From Epiperipatus broadwayi (lineage: Eukaryota; Onychophora; Udeonychophora; Euonychophora; Peripatidae): a stretch of 64,000 bases of DNA. Within the stretch, counting starts at the first letter, position 1, and the number at the start of each line of letters is the position of its first letter. Location: the NCBI GenBank assembly GCA_028023455.1, contig JAQFVV010006197.1, forward strand, positions 20,643,254 through 20,707,253, in the 5' to 3' direction. The notes under the pieces were generated by a model. It did no database searches. It saw only the letters and a program-made list of their open reading frames with translations, and had not been told where the DNA came from. The position numbers and the translations under genes were made by a program. Below are positions 51,218 to 62,600 of this stretch, piece after piece.

Positions 51218-52162
51218 CTAGTTTTTATTTTTTATAAAATCAATTAGTTTTTTATTCATATATGGTTTAAATTCCTTAATATAAAAATTTTCCTTTAAAA
51301 ATCTTTCTTTATAATTAATTACTGTTTCTAAAAGTTCTATTTTGTAATTAATGTGACCAGATTTACACTTATGAAAAAAAATTGCAGATTTTTTATCAGA
51401 TAAATGTTGTTTTAATCTTGTTTTTAACTTATTTTTTGTATTTCCAATATAAGAAATACTTTTACCAACATTCCAGCAGTCTAAACATTTTATCATATAT
51501 ACACCTTTCATAGCTTCAAGCATATCATTCTTTTCACTAACATTAATCAGCTTTTTTAAATCTTTCTTTTTTTTATATACTGGGAGTAATTTAATGTTAA
51601 ATTTATTATTAATTTTTTTACAAATATTTTTAATCCTAATAAAAATATTTTTTGATACTTTAAATCCTATGTAAATTTTATTAATATTATTAACTTTATT
51701 ATCAATTTTATTTTCCCCTTTAATCTTCTTTTTAATTAAATTCAAATTATAATCTGAAAAAATTTTTTCAATAATCTTATTTGGATATTCATTTAAATAA
51801 CATTCCTTTTTTATCAATTCTAATTCTTTCTCCAATAATAAATCACTAGAACATATCAATATTGCTCTTCTAATTCTGTTTTTTATAATATTCATTTTAC
51901 AATGTTTATCAATGTCTGAAAACCAGTTAGTAATCAGACCATGAAATGTTTTTTTTCTAAAAACAGATGTATTAATGCTTATTTTATTATTTTCTATAAT
52001 TTTATCAATTTTTACATCCATATATTCAATTTTATTATCCACTTCTTTTTCCATGGTAAATTTAATATTTTTTTCTTTTTTGTTAATGTAATTTAAAAAA
52101 ATGTTTGCTTTTCTTTTATTTCCTTTAAAAACCATGAAATAGTCATCAACATATCTTACAAA
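51218..52162 (-). pseudogene. PLE 1, 5'-truncated ORF copy
   Basis: Encodes the part from about residue 555 (FVRYVDDYF) to the end of the 869-residue protein. From the internal Met at 52135 it gives 305 residues, with one difference (Glu for Gly 687). It keeps the YVDD box and the complete GIY-YIG domain but lacks the upstream RT blocks and has no own start. At 52162 it joins an inverted pseudo-LTR fragment. Confidence 0.92.
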
Positions 52163-52540
52163 AAAAACTGGTTTTTGAGATATTTTATCTAAATATAATT
52201 TAAACAGAGTGTTTTAAATAGAAGTTTAAATTGTAGGTTGTTTTAAATAGAGATAGGTAATGTTCTAATGTTTTATATTAAATTTATGTTTTTGTTTTGA
52301 GAAGATTTGAAATATATGTAGAGTTTAATGATTATATTATGTTTTATTTTATTTGTTTTATTATATTTTTTTATATTTTAGTGGCTTGAAAAAGACTATA
52401 AGGAAGTAAATAGTCGAAACGTTGCTCTTGATGTTTTTTTAAAGAAAATTGGTTTGTGATTTTATATTTTGATGAATATTGTTTATACTGACTATTTTTT
52501 AAAAGAAAGAAGAAGTTCAAGATTAAAGGTTATGCTATTA
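52163..52540 (+). repeat. PLE 1 inverted pseudo-LTR fragment
   Basis: Plus-strand sequence matches the minus-strand 3' region and first part of the leader, ending GGTTATGCTATT. It contains the third copy of the HHR-like motif (52381-52430). An inverted terminal fragment at the 5' side is characteristic of PLE insertions. Confidence 0.88.
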
Positions 52541-52551
52541 AAAATAATAAT

Positions 52552-53080
52552 GTACTCAGTAATTTTATGAGATTTTTAAATAACAAATATGATTAGTTGC
52601 TTAGGTAATCATGTGACACTAGAACACCAAGATTGCAGATTACACCTTTTAGTTGTGAAACTGCATTTTTGTCATTGTGCTAAACTTTATATAGAATGAA
52701 AAAATTATATGAATATTTATGATATACTCTGATACTAATAAATAAATAACATTTAAGCTAAAGATGACTGTGAAAAGGCATGATACTTACTTTATATAAG
52801 TTTACATAAAAATTACATTCAAGCTTTATCATAGTGTATTCTTTTAAAAATTTTTGTCATTATTTTCTCAAAGACAGATTATTATAATCTACCAAACACA
52901 TCTCTTGATTCTTTCAGCTGTGTTATATTTGGTTAGGCTTACAGGTTCATTCCAAAACAACAGTCACAAAAAGAACAATTACTCAATAGTTATGTACAAT
53001 TTATTAGTACTAACAGTTGTTAGTTGAACAATAATATACATATATTGTTAATACATGTGAATGCTGAAGTAGTGATGCTG
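52552..53080. other. No gene seen
   Basis: Nothing supportable. Confidence 0.4.
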
Positions 53081-53382
53081 AATATGGAAATCATTTCCAG
53101 CTAATGATTAGCCTGCTCATGAGCTCTGGTAAGACTCTTCCAGCTATGTATTTAGGTTGCCTCAAATTGAGTGCGAACATAGCAGTTTCCAGTCTGTAGT
53201 TGGATTTGCTTCACTGCATAGAAGTTATGATAATGAGAAGATACTACCCTTGCTGATGGCAGAGGATTTAATGGAGAGCATATTCAGTCATTCAGATTGA
53301 CAGAAGTAATTTTTCTCTCTGCCTTGCCTCCAAAAAGATGAGTATTTAATAGCAGATCTCCTACCTTACAGGAAACCTGCAG
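53081..53382. other. Unidentified, comparatively G+C-rich segment
   Basis: Composition differs from the surroundings (for example CATGAGCTCTGG, GTTGCCTCAAATTG, GATGGCAGAGG). It joins directly to the half MITE at 53383 and may be the interior of the larger DNA element from which the MITE derives. No protein is readable. Confidence 0.35.
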
Positions 53383-53501
53383 ATTTGGTGTGCAAACCCC
53401 AGTGAAGGATTTAATCCCTTTAGATAGCAACTGGATGCTAGCCAATCAGGTAAGGAATCTGAAATTGTTCACTTTTTTAAAGGCAAGGTCAGATATGACA
53501 A
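53383..53501 (+). mobile_element. Half copy of the 24-kb palindromic MITE
   Basis: GCAGATTTGGTGTGCAAACC, then AGTGAAGG, TAGATAGCAACTGGATGC, TAGCCAATCAGGTAAGGAAT and AGATATGACAA match the right half at 24060-24183 in order. Its left half is absent. Confidence 0.8.
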
Positions 53502-53574
53502 GCTGATTTTTATATATCAAATTAAAAGCTTGAGTAATCAGTAGTAACTTTATAATTGTGTAATTTAATCTCTA

Positions 53575-53619
53575 CCAATAGATCCGTTTTATTTTTTGCC
53601 TTTATCAATGAGGACTTGG
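53575..53619 (-). ncRNA. Decayed hammerhead, family 1-like
   Basis: Minus strand: CCAAGTCCTCA, TTGATAA, AGGCAAAAAATAAAAC, GGATC, TATTGG. Outer stem I (CCAA / TTGG) and the layout are kept. The core is mutated at C3, G8 and G12. Confidence 0.4.
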
Positions 53620-54685
53620 CATTCAAAGTTAAATCGATACAGTTATATATCTAGAAGCCATTTTTATCAAACTAATACTCTGAAATTAAAAAAAAATCTC
53701 AAGGTTTTGAACCAAACCAAACTTCTTATTTAATTATTCAGATCTAATATCATGTCACCAACTACATATTTTAATAATCTTTATTATGTTAATTTTTTAT
53801 GTTATATAATATTAATCATTTTTTAAGTGTCTCTTTTTTTCTAAAAATCATCCAACGATTTATTTTGTAATAAATTTATTTTTTACATTTTCATTATGTT
53901 GAAATATATTTTTATAAATATGTTTTCAATTTCAGTTTTATTTTTGTTTTCCATTACAATTTTTTATTTATTTCCAATTTTATATATATGTACTTTCAAA
54001 CATAAATTAATATTTTTTTTATTAAAATATATATATATATTCGCGTTATATTTTATGAATGGACACAGTTTTTTTTTTTTTTTCAATTTTTGATTATTAG
54101 CCAACGATAACTATCTAACTTTGGCATATAGCAAAATTTGCTGTCAGCTAAGGATTTTAGTTATTTTATTAAATTTTAAAACATTTATTTTGAAATAAAA
54201 ATTACAATTTATTCTGCCAAGATAAATTTCGTTACATTTCAAATATTTTTTAAAGCTCATTTATAAGCAGATTTAAAAAGATTTGAAATTTTATGAAAAA
54301 ATATATGATAAGTAGATATAATAACGTAAATAAAATACTTTTTTTTTTTATACTAAAGAAATATAATAAGTAACAGTTATATGTAAACATTTTAAAAATA
54401 TTCAGTGTGTTTAGATTTAAATATTTTTGTAATTATAATACTGTACAAGTAAAAATAAATTGTTATATATTGATATACAAGTATCAAATGTACTCCCGTC
54501 CACAACTTCGGCACTATCCACTTTAAATAAATATATTAATGATTATCGCTAATCATTTATTAAACTAGAGATTATTCCTAGCCTGGATATAAATTTTAAA
54601 CTTCAGTTAAATTAATATATCTATTTCCTAATTCAACACACACATAAGAAGTAATTCAATTTTATTTTTTATTTTCTGTATGTAA
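53620..54685. other. No gene seen
   Basis: A/T-rich sequence; the reading frame at 53896-54093 is hydrophobic low complexity. Confidence 0.4.
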
Positions 54686-54689
54686 TATC

Positions 54690-54840
54690 TTTTTACAGAT
54701 GTACTTAATAACCTCTATTCTATCACACACCCCTGAAACCATGAATAAAGATATCTTAAAAATCAAATAACTCCCAAGATGCATTTAATGCTGTACTAGC
54801 TCTCATCAGTTAGTCCAAGTGATAATCTCATATATATATA
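54690..54840 (-). mobile_element. Hammerhead repeat, family 4, copy 1
   Basis: Shares AAGATATCTTAAAAA-type and ATGCTG-ACTAGC-CTCATCAGTT blocks with 56.78-56.90 kb. The minus-strand HHR (54765-54830) reads GACTAA, CTGATGA (54803-54809), GAGCT-AGTAC-AGCAT, TAAA (GAAA mutated), TGCATC, TTGGG. Inner stem I CTAA / TTGG pairs. Confidence 0.55.
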
Positions 54841-55380
54841 TGTTTGTCATATGTTCAGTATTTATCAGTAGTAAATGGTTACATTTTGCTTTACAAGTAC
54901 ATTTTGGAGGTCATTTGTCTTCTAAGATGTCTTTATTCTTATGTTCCAAGAGTATATTGTTGAGTGGAGGTTATTAAATACATCTATAAAACAAATGAAA
55001 ATAGTATTTAATATTTCTTTACTACTAAAGATAATACATATTTTTGTTAAATTCTTTAATGTTTTAATACACAATATAAATTTTAGTTATAAATTAAATC
55101 TTAAATATTTTATTATGAGAAAACTATCTCAATAATCATTGCATCTCTTTACAATGATTTCCTGTTTTTCACACACATCATGTCCTTATAAAAAGTGACT
55201 AATTCTTTCCCCAAGCTGTCTGTAGTGCATCTCTAAATCAGTATATGAGGTATGGATTTGATATACTTTAGTTATTCATAGCAAAGCATTAATGTGTCTA
55301 GATCACAAGCTATGACATGAAATATGTTTGTGTTTTTTGTAACTTTATAGATGTCTCATTAAATTTTTTTTTTAAAATGG
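54841..55380. other. No gene seen
   Basis: Nothing supportable. Confidence 0.4.
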
Positions 55381-55384
55381 AAAA

Positions 55385-55860
55385 AAACAACTATTAAAAT
55401 GTTTGAAATAATTCAAACTGTGCATGGAAGTAAAGCCACAAATTGCAAGAATGTTTTGGTTATAAGATTTTATGATGGCAATGATAACATTAAAGGTGAT
55501 CTATAACAAGGCACACCAAGAATAACTGAAAATAAAACAAATGTGAAAAAGTTACCAAAATTCTTTGAACTAAACCACTATGGGTCTTTTAGATTTACTG
55601 AGTAATTGACTGGCATTCCAAAAACCACTATCCATTGCATTTAACCAAAGATTATAAAGTGGAGGGTATCTATACATTTTGCATCACATTTGTTGACAAT
55701 TAACCAATACAACATTAGAATGGAGTACTGCAGAGACATACAAAGAACCATAGCAATAGATCCAAATTTTTTGTTAAATATCTTGACAGATAATGACAGA
55801 TCCATATGAGCATTCAATCAAGTACCAGGATACCAAATGAAAATTATCAGAAGAAAAATA
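55385..55860 (+). pseudogene. mariner-type transposase relic
   Basis: Broken frames give FEIIQTVHGSKATNCKNV, then IRFYDGNDNIKGDLQQGTPRITE, then LTGIPKTTIHCI, a stop, PKIIKWRVSIHFASHLL, TINQYNIRMEYCRDIQR and DPNFLLNILTDNDRSI. This order matches the mariner transposase from the helix-turn-helix region (RRFYEGrenveDdpRsGRP) through the GvskttVhrIL helix to the first catalytic aspartate region (iltGDEtW), here TDND. It ends soon after, so the rest of the DDD domain is missing. Several stops make it dead. No TIRs identified. Confidence 0.75.
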
Positions 55861-56755
55861 AAACTAAAATATTACAAGTGCAAACAGTAGAATTGAAAAA
55901 TTACTTACTATTTTTTTGGATTGTGAAGGCATTATTGGGTGTTTTGAATTATTTTTTGGGCAGAATTTTATGCAAGCAGTCATTATTTTATGTTAAGGTT
56001 TGAAGCCACAATACCAAGATTGTGTGCATTTTTTTGGACCTAAATAAAGACTTTCTGTGTTTAAGCATCCACCCTATGCTATTGTTTTAGTACCCATTGA
56101 TTTTTGGCTATTTTCAAAGAAAAAATTATATATGAAAAGTTGTTTTTTACAAAAATAATAAAACATACTTTTATATTTCCTGTTGTAATTCACGAGCCAG
56201 ATATGTAACACCATAAAATATTTATAGTAAATAGCTACATGTGTTAATTGAGAGAAGGCATTACAGAAAGCTTGGAAAGTAAACGATTCACTTTTTTTTG
56301 GAACCCATTGATTATTTCTTCAACACATAGTAAAACAATTGCCTCACAAAAAATGCTAATAGTCAGTCATTAATTTTTAACTAAACATAAACAACTGAAT
56401 ATCAAATTGTAATAATTTTTTAATTGTCAGATTCAAAAGTTTAATTTATCTCTATTTTTTAGATTAAAATTTTAAAAATAATTTACATCAACCTTAAAAT
56501 AATTGAATGGTTTATTGTTTGAAAGTGTATGAGTTCATGACAAACCTCATTGCTCCATAAACTGTGAAATCAAGAATCTGCCACTCCTGTTTTTGGAGTA
56601 ATTTTTTTGTCTCACAATTTTTTAAAATAATATTATTTGTTATACGTTTTTAATGCAATTTTATTTCTGTAATTATATTGTGATCCTTTATTTATTTTTT
56701 GCTTATTTGTTTAAAAATATTTTGCTAAAAATTGGATATTTATATAAAATCAATT
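55861..56755. other. No gene seen
   Basis: Nothing supportable. A fragment at 56560-56610 (CTGTGAAATCAAGAATCTGC, CACTCCTG) may relate to the SINE-like fragments at 13 and 23.6 kb. Confidence 0.35.
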
Positions 56756-56764
56756 TATGTTTTT

Positions 56765-56905
56765 TAGACTTTCAAGCTCTCTACAGCTATCTACTCCATC
56801 TTATACAGATACATATGATCACTTACATGTAAAAAAGATAAATGATCTCCAATATAGATATTTCATGCTGAACTAGCACTCATCAGTTGATCATCAATTC
56901 ACACA
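56765..56905 (-). mobile_element. Hammerhead repeat, family 4, copy 2
   Basis: Contains GATCACTTACATGTAAAAAA, GATAAATGATCTCCAAT, shared with 59.24-59.29 kb, and a minus-strand HHR with intact core. Boundaries are uncertain. Confidence 0.55.
56845..56900 (-). ncRNA. Hammerhead ribozyme, family 4
   Basis: CTGATGA (56880-56886), stem II GTGCT-AGTTC-AGCAT (five pairs, one G-T), GAAA (56861-56864), then TATCTATATT, which can form an ATA/TAT stem III ending in UU. Stem I is weak next to the core; GATC / GATC pairs further out. Confidence 0.55.
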
Positions 56906-57247
56906 TACACACACATATATATAATCAGTAATCAGGTTATATTACGATAGCAAATCTTCAAACTTTAATGGAAAGGATTCAATATTTTCCACTCCCAACT
57001 CTTCAGCTATAGATATCACCGAAAGCCCTTGTTGATGCCAATATTACTATTATAATCATGTTGATTTTAAGTCACTAGGTATTTTTTAATATATGATTTT
57101 TTTATTTCACACTGGAACCAGATCATCTATCTGCATTATGTTATTAATTGAAATATTTCCTGAGTTGTTGCTTCTTGTATTTTATAAAAGTAAAAGTTAA
57201 CCAATTAATGCAGCTTATACTTTCAAATTTTTGGTTAAAGAGGTTTT

Positions 57248-57373
57248 CTAGAATATTTTTTTTCTCCCCATATATCATAGCATCGACCGGGAAGCGAACG
57301 CGCTAGCCCGGGATAACTGTTTGTAAGGCGGCTGCGCCGACCTCTCGACCACCAATGATTGACTAGAATATTT
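57248..57373 (-). mobile_element. tRNA-derived SINE with 11-bp TSD, copy 3
   Basis: CTAGAATATTT is repeated at 57248-57258 and 57363-57373. The minus-strand body reads ATTGGTGGTCGAGAGGTCGG, CGCAGCCGCCTTACAAAC and TTCCCGGTCGATGC. It is the most G+C-rich copy and closest to a tRNA-like progenitor; an A-rich end abuts the TSD. Confidence 0.85.
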
Positions 57374-59060
57374 AATTAATATTTTGCGTTACTTATTATA
57401 AAAATTTAATCTGTGTTTTATCTGAATTTAAATTAAAAAATATTGACCATATATTATATAAATTATAATTCAATTATTGCTATTGAGCATATCATTTAAA
57501 CATTAAGTATTTTATCTATAATAGAAACCCACTAACATTCCGTGACCAACATCTTAATGTTTCTAAACAATTAATTCTTTTACTATACATCAATTAACTG
57601 CTAAATGCCTAGCATAAGATTACACATTGCAAATAATCCAAAATTATTTACTAAATAATAAAAAAAATGTTTTGAAAAATTGAATTTTAAAAAGCTTTTC
57701 AAAACATGTAAAGGATATTAAGATAATGAAAAAGTTTTTAAAATCTAAAATTAATAAATATAAATTATCGGAAAAAGTTTTAAATGACGGAGTAAGGAAA
57801 GCATTTTTTCTCTATTTCTTGCCTCCGTTAAAAAAAAAAAAAAAGGAAAAAGCAATTAAAATTATTTTGATCTGAATATAATTAATTATCGACATTTAAA
57901 AAAAAAAAAAAAAACTAATTTTTTTTTTTTAAAAAGAAAACCTTAAAAAGCAATGGTAAAGGAAATTAATACAAATTTTAAAAGCAGATAAAAGACAGAA
58001 AGGATATTCAAAACCTTATCAAAAACAAATTCCAAATATCTTTAATTTCTGAATATTATATATATGTATGAGTGTATGCTGTTATTTATATGTATACGCT
58101 TATAGAACAAATTATACATAACAGGAAAAAAAATTGAGATGATTATGCAATATATCATAATTAGCCATAATAATTATAATAATATTTGTAATTTCTGTAT
58201 ATATAAGTCTATATGCATGTTTTCCCCCACTCATATATATTAAAAACGTTAATATATATTTATATGCGTGCGTGTGTGAGTTGTTGCATTAAAGTTACTG
58301 AAAAAACTTAATACATTTTTCTTGATGTCATTAGAACAGTAGATGAAATATTAAATCGCTTAAAGCGCCTCAGTTTATTGAGGAGAAGGATATATATAAA
58401 AAGAAAATTTGTATTGATTAAAGTCAGTGTTTATTAGTTATTGTGAAAATAAAATTTTAGATTGGAAGATTAGATTATTATTTGGCATTGTGTAAATAAG
58501 TCAAAAAGATGTAAGGTTAAATAATCAAAATACCAAAAGTAGATATAAGGAAGAATATAAGACTGAGTTGCTTTTAATTTTATGTTTAAATGAATTGCTA
58601 TATGAGTTATCTGATAAGATTGAGAATAGAAATATCATTGCATTAGTTATATGTTGATAAGTAGATTTTGCAGATATTAAAAATAATTTAACAAACCTCA
58701 AATAAATGAGACTTATAGAAAGTTTGGAATAAAAATAAATTAATCTCAAAAATAAAGGAAAAAAGGATAAACTTTAAAAAGGAAGTTTTGAACAAGTTAG
58801 CATCTTTAAATTTGTAGGTTATGAAAGAATGTATTCAAAATAAAATTAGAATGAAATGGTTGTAATAGTAATGATGATATATCAGTAAGAAATTAGAATG
58901 AGAACTGAATGATTAAATAGCTTAATAATAAATGCTGAAGGTGATTTTGTGATATTAAAGTTAGGTTTAAGAAAAAATCAAATTAAATGTTTTGTTTGAA
59001 ATGGGCTTTATATATGCTAAGTTTAATATCAAAAAATATAATTCTAAGACTATGCAATTT
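57374..59060. other. No gene seen
   Basis: A/T-rich sequence with long A- and T-runs near 57830 and 57900-57935. Confidence 0.4.
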
Positions 59061-59064
59061 TCTT

Positions 59065-59352
59065 ATACGAATGATATATGTAATTAGAGGAAATTGAAGT
59101 TTTTCTGTCTACTCATACATATGACCACATACATGTGAAAAAGGTATATGGTCCCCAATATACATACACTGGGTAGATTAAAAATCCCAAGTTAAGACCC
59201 TCTAATTACATATACCACATCAATGCTGTTCTCCACCAAATATGTTTATTGGGGATCATGTATCTTTTTTACATGTATGTGGTCTTGTGTATTAGTTGCT
59301 TGAGATGGAATGATTGATGAAGAGATTAAAAAATCATGAGTTCAAATCCTCT
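59065..59352. repeat. Foldback containing family-4-like arms
   Basis: Arms 59110-59157 and 59238-59285 (ATGTATGTGGTC..., with CCCCAAT) pair. They resemble the left part of the family-4 repeat at 56.8 kb but lack the ribozyme. TATGTAATTAGAGG and its complement mark three places (59067, 59196, 59349). A GAGTTCAAATCC B-box-like string lies at about 59338. Confidence 0.5.
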
Positions 59353-59444
59353 AATTACATATTAAAAATGATTATTGAATGTCTTTAGAAAAATGTAACT
59401 CTATTTAAATATTCCAAATACAGGCAACTGTTAGTAATAGCACA

Positions 59445-59510
59445 CAGGTTAGTATATGCACAATGTTTTAAGAGGTATTATTCTTCCCTCTTCTTCAATT
59501 GTTGCTGGCC
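59445..59510 (-). ncRNA. PLE 2 HHR-like motif (main copy)
   Basis: Minus strand: CAACAA, TTGAAGA, an AGAGG...CCTCT stem, then AAAACATTGTGC. Mutated at C3 and G12. The other copies are at about 62085-62135 (-) and 62988-63040 (+). The latter reads CTGAAGA, a stem with AAG / CTT, then CGAAACGTTGC. Confidence 0.5.
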
Positions 59511-59527
59511 CAACCAGTAATAGTACT

Positions 59528-59605
59528 AACATGGGAGTTGAACCTGGGCCCTTGAGTATTGAATTTTAAGGTAACGCTCTAACCAATTGAGCCATCCTAC
59601 CAAAG
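59528..59605 (-). promoter_or_regulatory.  Confidence 0.
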
Positions 59606-62600
59606 GCAACAGTCAGTAAAAATTTTATATATTTGTCTATGAAATTCCTCTGGTTTTCTCCACTTTTTCCTAAAAGCAAAGTTGATTAGTGGTTTCCATA
59701 CATTATATATATAGTCACACTAAGTTGACTTATGGGATTGTGTGTCATTGTCATGTGAGCAGCTTCTTCAAATTTTCTTCTTTGTACCTATTCTTCTCTA
59801 TCCAATATTTTTGTATTTCCCAATTGAACATGTGTTCATTAGTATATACATGATCCCTAGATATATCTGTTTTCTCTCTTCTAATCATCAGTTTGTATTC
59901 TGGCAAGTGCTTTTCAATGGGATGACTGATCTTGACAATATATATATTCTTCCACATTCACATGGTATTTTCATAGATGCAGTTTTTTTAGCATTTCAAG
60001 TGATGTTAGAATTCCTCATAGTGTGGTGTGGATCTGGAAAGCTGTTCTAATATTATACAGATTGTAGATTTACCTTAATTTGTCTGCTTTTTTTGGTTTG
60101 TATGGGCATACTACATAACCAACAATTTTTTTTGATGGTTTTTTTTGTTGTCTGTTTAAAGTTTTCTTAATAACAACTGATGGATAACCATTTTTTATAA
60201 GAGTTTATTCTATATAGATCTTTTTTTTTTAATCACTGGTTTCTAAACAAATTTCTTTTGTTCTGTTCCATAGTGATAGTATAACTCCATGATTTGCATT
60301 TCTGGTGTGATTGGATATATAGGCCAAAATATTTTCCTGTATGTATGAGAGTTTTTAGTAAACAATAGTTTTGATTTTGCCATGAGAGAATCTTATCACA
60401 AGAACATCTAAAAATGCCGATTTTTGTTCTTGATTTGATTCTATTATGAAATTAATTGAAGGGGATGTATTGTTGATGTGTTTCCAGAAAGTTTGTAGTA
60501 GTGCTTCACCATGAGGTCATAAAATAAGTGTTTCATCTATATAACAATGTCAACTTTAGATGGATATGGAGTAATTTTTATGGCTGTGGTTTCAAGTTCT
60601 CCCATGTAAATATTGCTAATCAGAGGTGACAATGGTGAGCCCATAGCCATTCCTTGATTTTGTTGGAAGAATTCTGTATTATATTGAAAGTAGATTCTGT
60701 TTATGCAGAATGTTAATAGTTTCATTATACTATCAATATGAAGAGTTGTTCTGGTTTGTAAGCTATTATCACCATTTAATCTTTTCCGTACAATAGACAA
60801 TGCTTCTTCATGTGGTAATATTTAGGAATAAACTTTCTACATCAAAGCTTACCAGTAAGTCAGTTTTTGCAATTTTTATTTTCTTGATTAATTCTACAAA
60901 GTGTCTAGAACCACTGACAAAGGATTGAATCTTGTATGCCAAAGAACTTAAAACTTTGAGAAGAAATCTTGACAAATTTTGGCAAGTTAAATTTCTAGAA
61001 CTAAAAAATAGTTTTTAATGGAACATGATCCTTATGGATTTTAGGTATACCATAAAATGAGGAATTTTGCTGAAATATATTATTTTACCTTTTTTTGAAT
61101 CACTGAAGTACCTGTGATGTTTTTTGAGTAATGCTTGTAACTTTGTTTCTGTACTCAGTATCGGATTTTTTCTACTTTTCTGTACTAGCCTGGTATGAGG
61201 AGTTCTTGTATTTTGTGGTCATAATCAGTTGTATCCATTACAATTGTTGCATTGCCTTTGTCAGCAGGGAGAATAATCATAGATTTATATACTTTGAGAT
61301 ATTTAATTGCTTTCCTCTCACCATAGAATATGTTTGGCCTCAATTTTTGTTGGTTGTCAAGTGTTCGTTTTATTCTCCAGTACAATTCTGCTGCTTCTTC
61401 TAAAGACAAGTTTTGAGTGATTTCCTCAGTGGCTGCCATTATATCTAATAAAGGGATATTAGATGAGGTTTTTAACAGATGAAGCTAGTACATTGCTTTG
61501 TACATTATAATTTTTGATATGTCTATTTATATTAGCGAGTTTCTTGTTTTGATATTCTTTTATTTTGTCATATAATGTAGAATATGATTTTTTTACTGCT
61601 TGAGAAATTCTTGTGAGATCTTCATCAGTAAGTTTATTTTTTAGAAAAAATTCTACATTATTAATGAAATGCAAGGTTTGATACTTAGAAAACTTTGAGC
61701 ATTTATTCTTTCTCTTAACAGAGCTTTATTTTCTCTCTGAATAATTTTTTCAGCTCTCTGGGAGTGAATTGGAGGATTTAATTGCAAACATTTAGAAATT
61801 ATCTCTTCAGATTTATATTTATGTAAGAAAGTTAAATGATTTTCTACTTTGGCTAGCTTTAGACATAATTTTTCATAATGACTAAAGTTTGATATAGTAC
61901 CAGGGCCATACCAAATACTTAGTCTTTCCCTGAAGATCTGTGATAATGGTGTTTTAATTGTATTTATATATTGGATTATTTCCATCATATAATATGAGTA
62001 TTAAATGTCTTTAGAAAAAATAACTTTATTTAAATATTCAAAATACATGCAATGGTTAGTAATAGCAAACAGGTTAGTATATGCATAATGTTTCAAGAAG
62101 TATTATTCTCCCCACTTCTTCAGGTGTTGCTGGCCTGACCAGTGATAGTACTAGCATGGGAATCAAACCTGGACTCTTAAATTCTTGAGAATTGAATTTC
62201 AAGATAACATAATACCCAATTGAGTGCCAAATACAACAGTCAGCAAAAATTTCACAAACTTATCTATAGGGTTCTTCCCGGTTTCTCCACTTTTTTCTAA
62301 AAGCAAGGTTGATTTGTGGTTTCCATTCATTATGCATAGTCACAGTAGATTGACTCATGGATTTGTATGCCATTATCATGTGAAAAGCTTCTTTAAATTT
62401 TCTTCTTTGTACCCTTTCTTCTCTATCCAATATTTTTGTATTTTCCCAATTGGACATGTGTTCATTGGTACATACATGATGTGCTACTTTGGATACATCT
62501 GTTTTCTCTTTTCTAATCATCAATTTGTGTTCTTGCAAGAACTTTTTAATGGGATGACTGCTCTCACTGCTCTCATCTGCATATGTTCTGCCACATTCAC

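Larger units (their letters stand above)
47461..52551 (-). mobile_element. Penelope-like element 1, composite insertion with 11-bp TSD
   Basis: AAAATAATAAT flanks the block at 47461-47471 and 52541-52551, exactly where the homologous sequences end. Read on the minus strand the order is: inverted terminal fragment (52540-52163), 5'-truncated copy (52162 to about 50725, including a partial ORF and its 3' region), linker/5' leader (about 50724-50585), intact ORF (50584-47975), 3' region (47974-47472). The 3' region upstream of the full ORF repeats the one at the end, forming the pseudo-LTRs typical of Penelope elements. The two copies differ by very little (one residue over 305 codons, G687E), so the insertion looks young. 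The TSD is A/T-only, so its support comes mainly from position. Confidence 0.9.
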